Assembly (NCBI RefSeq): GCF_000208865.1
Contig: NC_018389.1
Location: 930,001 to 994,000, forward strand
DNA length: 64,000 bases
From: Neospora caninum Liverpool
Lineage: Eukaryota; Apicomplexa; Conoidasida; Eucoccidiorida; Sarcocystidae
Reading direction: 5' to 3'
Within the stretch, counting starts at the first letter, position 1, and each line of letters begins with the position of its first letter. The notes under the pieces are model-generated. The model searched no databases, was not told the DNA's origin, and saw only the letters and a program-made list of their open reading frames with translations. Position numbers and translations under genes: made by a program. Shown piece after piece: positions 62,101 to 64,000 of the stretch.

Positions 62101-62667
62101 CTATTATAGCTCTGCCTCTATACCTAAATATTCATCGGTCGATCTGTATCAATCTATGTCTTCTCATCTACCCACTGTATATTTCATATATGCACATGCA
62201 TATACATATGCATATTTATTTTTCGTTGCTGAAGAGCGCCGAGTGGCAGTCCGTTGCTTTCTGTCCGCCCAGAAGCTGGCACCGTCGCTTGGTCTTCCCT
62301 GCGCTCGCCGGCGTGGCCTGCGTCGGGTCTGTGCTCTCTCTTGCCCCTGCGCCGGACCTTTCCATCTTCTCTCATCTGAGCCTGTTCTCTCTTCAGGTTC
62401 TCGCGCAAATCGACGACTGCAACTCTCTTCAGCGGGCTCCTGAAGACCGCAGAGGAGCCCCCTACTCGCCTTCCTTCCCCTTCCTTCCGCCACTTCCTCC
62501 CATCTTCTACGGTACATTCAGCGGCTTCTGGGTTAGGCTTGAGTTCTACGTCATGGATACCAAGCTGACTCCTACGCATGCATATCCATATATATATATA
62601 TATATATATTTATATCTACATATGCGTATATATAAAGGTATAGTATATGTATGGATAGATAGGCACA

Positions 62668-62707
<40 letters not shown>

Positions 62708-64000
62708 TGCACATTTTGTATGTATTTGTATATGTGTATGTATGTGTATGTACGTGTGTAGATATCTTTTTACAACTGCGTCAATGTACATGCACCTGGG
62801 GACAGGCATACGGACAGGTATAATATGTCTACATTTGTTGTCTTGGCCGTTTGCCTTCCCGCGTTTTCAGGGGAAACTGGTCACTACTGTCCCGTGAGCT
62901 TGCGGCGGCAACAGTGGCTGCTGCCTGGGAAGCCTGAGTGCGCTGTCTCTGTTCAGCAGCGAATCTACATGTGTTGCGACAGTCGCGCGCAGACTCTGTT
63001 TTCGCTGAATCCTCGCGAGTTCATGCCGTCGTCGTACTTGGACCAAGAAGACAGCGAGGAAAGTGCGCGGGAAGCTTGTGACCTCGCGGGACAGAGTGCA
63101 TTCGAGGCCGAGGAAGAAACCTTTTACGCAAAAGTCGAGAAGGAGGTCCACGTTCCGCCCCCAAGGTAGGGAGGAGAAAGCGCCAAAGATGGAGAAGACT
63201 GGAAACGCCGACTCGCGGCGAAATCTGAGCCGTTAGGAGACATAACAAAAGGCGTGGGTGCCAGGGCGGTCCTCACGCGAGAGAGTGGTTCCGTTCCTCG
63301 CCATCTTCCAAAATGCGTAGAAGTCCGCGACGCTCGCAGCTCGGTTGTCCCTTTCGTTTTCGCTGCAGAGCGCCTCACCCGCCTTGGCGTTCCGTGAAAG
63401 CACGTCACGAGCCCTGCAGCGCAGAGCGTCTCGATTCGCACAAAAAGCTGGTAAAGCGCAACCTGAGCGTGCCGCCGTCTTCCGTCTCGCTGTCCCTGTC
63501 CCCACACCTGTGTCCCGTTCGTTTTTCCTGCTCCCTTCGCGCGGATCTGTCTCCCGCTTTCGGCCTCGTTTTTTTCGTAGGATTGCCTTCCTCGGCGGAA
63601 CTGGCTCGGGAGTTTCCACTCACATGGAGCTCTTCAACCGCTCCGCCTGGCTCCCAGTGTTGCACTTTCCTTCGCACTTTAGCCGCGCGCTGAAGCGCTG
63701 TCTTCTGCGCTACCGGAGGCGCGAAGAGGCGGCGAAACAGAGAGAGGCCTGGAGGGAGAGGAGAGAGGAAACGCGGCGGCGACGGCGCAGCGAGGGCGGA
63801 GACGGCCACGAGGCGGGCGGCGAGCAGAAGGCAGACGAGGTCGGCAGCAACGCAGCCGAAAGCCCAGACGGCCGGCTGCTGGACGCGCTGGCACTCGCCG
63901 AGCCGGAGGACGACACAGATGAGGACGAACTAGCTCCTAAAGACGCTTCCGTGCCTTTCTGCGACGATCGCACGTCTCCAAACAGTGCCGGGGGCGCGGA
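47177..64000 (+). CDS. Giant EF-hand / multi-adenylate-kinase protein, AK9-like; continues past the window
   Basis: I place 22 exons in fully consistent phase: 47177-48350, 49185-49330, 49460-49762, 50338-51598, 52376-52441, 52999-53199, 53580-53700, 54150-54282, 54531-56083, 56214-56305, 56770-56855, 57072-57282, 57432-57806, 58219-58914, 59528-59658, 60073-60334, 60559-60581, 60736-61165, 61560-61681, 62397-62511, 62871-63165, 63581->64000 (over 2730 residues). Residues 1-390 are Ser/Arg-rich; an EF-hand-like loop (DKNDCISRQE) lies at about 428-437. The first kinase unit has a P-loop-like GPGIPEKSK (about 1045-1053), an NMP-binding helix pair with RAAGYVLELPSDSPQ (about 1121-1135), a charged insertion, then a strand around PREVVLVQVETEDID. 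CPVTL (about 1942) starts the block seen between kinase domains of AK9; a second CPVSL lies near 2507. A last P-loop, GGTGSGVST (about 2603-2611), opens another domain. Family members are nucleotide kinases of cilia; in this parasite a microgamete flagellum or apical role is inference. Confidence 0.82.
48889..48916. repeat. Short TATG tetranucleotide microsatellite
   Basis: About seven TATG units with one TCTG variant, inside the first intron of the AK9-like gene (48351-49184). Confidence 0.85.
50338..51598 (+). other. Exon 4 of the AK9-like gene: long charged linker
   Basis: This exon begins after GTGTAG and ends at GTAAGG. It codes for 420 residues between the EF-hand region and the first kinase fold: an acidic N-terminal part (EWTEEGEKELREALEQGL), a Gln/Glu/Gly repeat region, and a more ordered C-terminal part (RILFRSQSGPVLLGEAKESE). 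The intron before it (49763-50337) fits phase 0 on both sides, but its acceptor is weaker than others in the gene. Confidence 0.6.
53255..53350. repeat. TA/ATG-rich microsatellite in an AK9-like intron
   Basis: Imperfect TATATACATA-type repeat in the intron between exons 6 and 7 (53200-53579). Confidence 0.8.
54630..55960 (+). repeat. Coding low-complexity/minisatellite: Glu/Arg-rich repeats in the AK9-like protein
   Basis: Within exon 9, about 440 residues are almost only Glu, Arg, Lys, Asp, Gly and Ser. From about 55650 to 55760 there are four near-perfect 27-bp units coding EREEERGEA. From about 55765 to 55890 follow related units of the type EDREGERKD. The reading frame is kept throughout. 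The array is likely to vary in length between strains. Confidence 0.9.
59275..59350. repeat. TATATG/TA microsatellite in an AK9-like intron
   Basis: Imperfect alternating TA and TATATG/TATATT repeat inside the intron 58915-59527. Confidence 0.85.
60559..60581 (+). other. 23-nt microexon of the AK9-like gene
   Basis: This segment is needed to keep phase between exons 60073-60334 (ends phase 1) and 60736-61165 (starts phase 0). It is flanked by AG on the left and GTGAGA on the right and codes GEDDLMNQ once the split Gly codon is completed. The acceptor has little pyrimidine tract, so the call is an inference from phase and donor quality. Confidence 0.5.
62575..62770. repeat. TA and TATG/GTAT microsatellite cluster in an AK9-like intron
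   Basis: A long alternating purine-pyrimidine tract (TA runs at about 62585-62610 and 62670-62702, then GTATGT repeats) within the intron 62512-62870. Confidence 0.9.

Overview
The window looks like nuclear chromosomal DNA from a coccidian apicomplexan, Toxoplasma gondii or a very close relative (Hammondia or Neospora). Reasons: three tandem SAG1-related (SRS) surface-antigen genes with the usual two six-cysteine domains and a GPI-type tail; very large intron-poor genes coding Ser/Pro/Glu-rich disordered protein; GT-AG introns of about 130-900 bp; A/TGAGACG promoter motifs upstream of several starts; and GATA, TATG and TA microsatellites in introns and flanks. A 100-N run shows a draft assembly with a gap inside the SRS array. 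Species identity is inferred, not proven.

Layout. 1-6920: a GATA microsatellite, then a minus-strand gene (four exons seen, 3' end outside the window) for a GON4-like/SANT-type nuclear protein. 6921-11291: no supported gene. 11292-21940: tandem array of three SRS genes (A, B, C), repeated on a unit of about 4.44 kb. Introns, 3' flanks and intergenic DNA are nearly identical between copies, whereas the first SRS domain differs strongly. 24822-26774: two-exon gene for a secreted or membrane protein of unknown function. 29672-31690: Kelch-repeat protein with six blades. 32698-32779: tRNA-Ser(CGA), minus strand. 35676-40985: two-exon minus-strand gene for a 1668-residue disordered protein of unknown function. 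A possible small plus-strand gene overlaps its 3' end. 44495-44970: small secreted Tyr/Gly-rich protein with a TGAGACG motif about 120 bp upstream. 47177 to the right edge: one giant plus-strand gene for which I could place 22 exons with fully consistent splice phases. It encodes an EF-hand plus multi-adenylate-kinase protein resembling the axonemal AK9 family and continues past the window.

There is no operon logic here; genes are independent and intron-containing. The most informative features are the mosaic evolution of the SRS array, the 138-bp duplication over the start of SRS gene C, and the AK9-like protein. In that protein the first two kinase P-loops look degenerate, the last looks intact, and a block of about 450 charged residues is inserted in the first kinase fold. 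All exon boundaries were read by eye from GT/AG signals and reading-phase consistency; no transcript evidence or database search was available.
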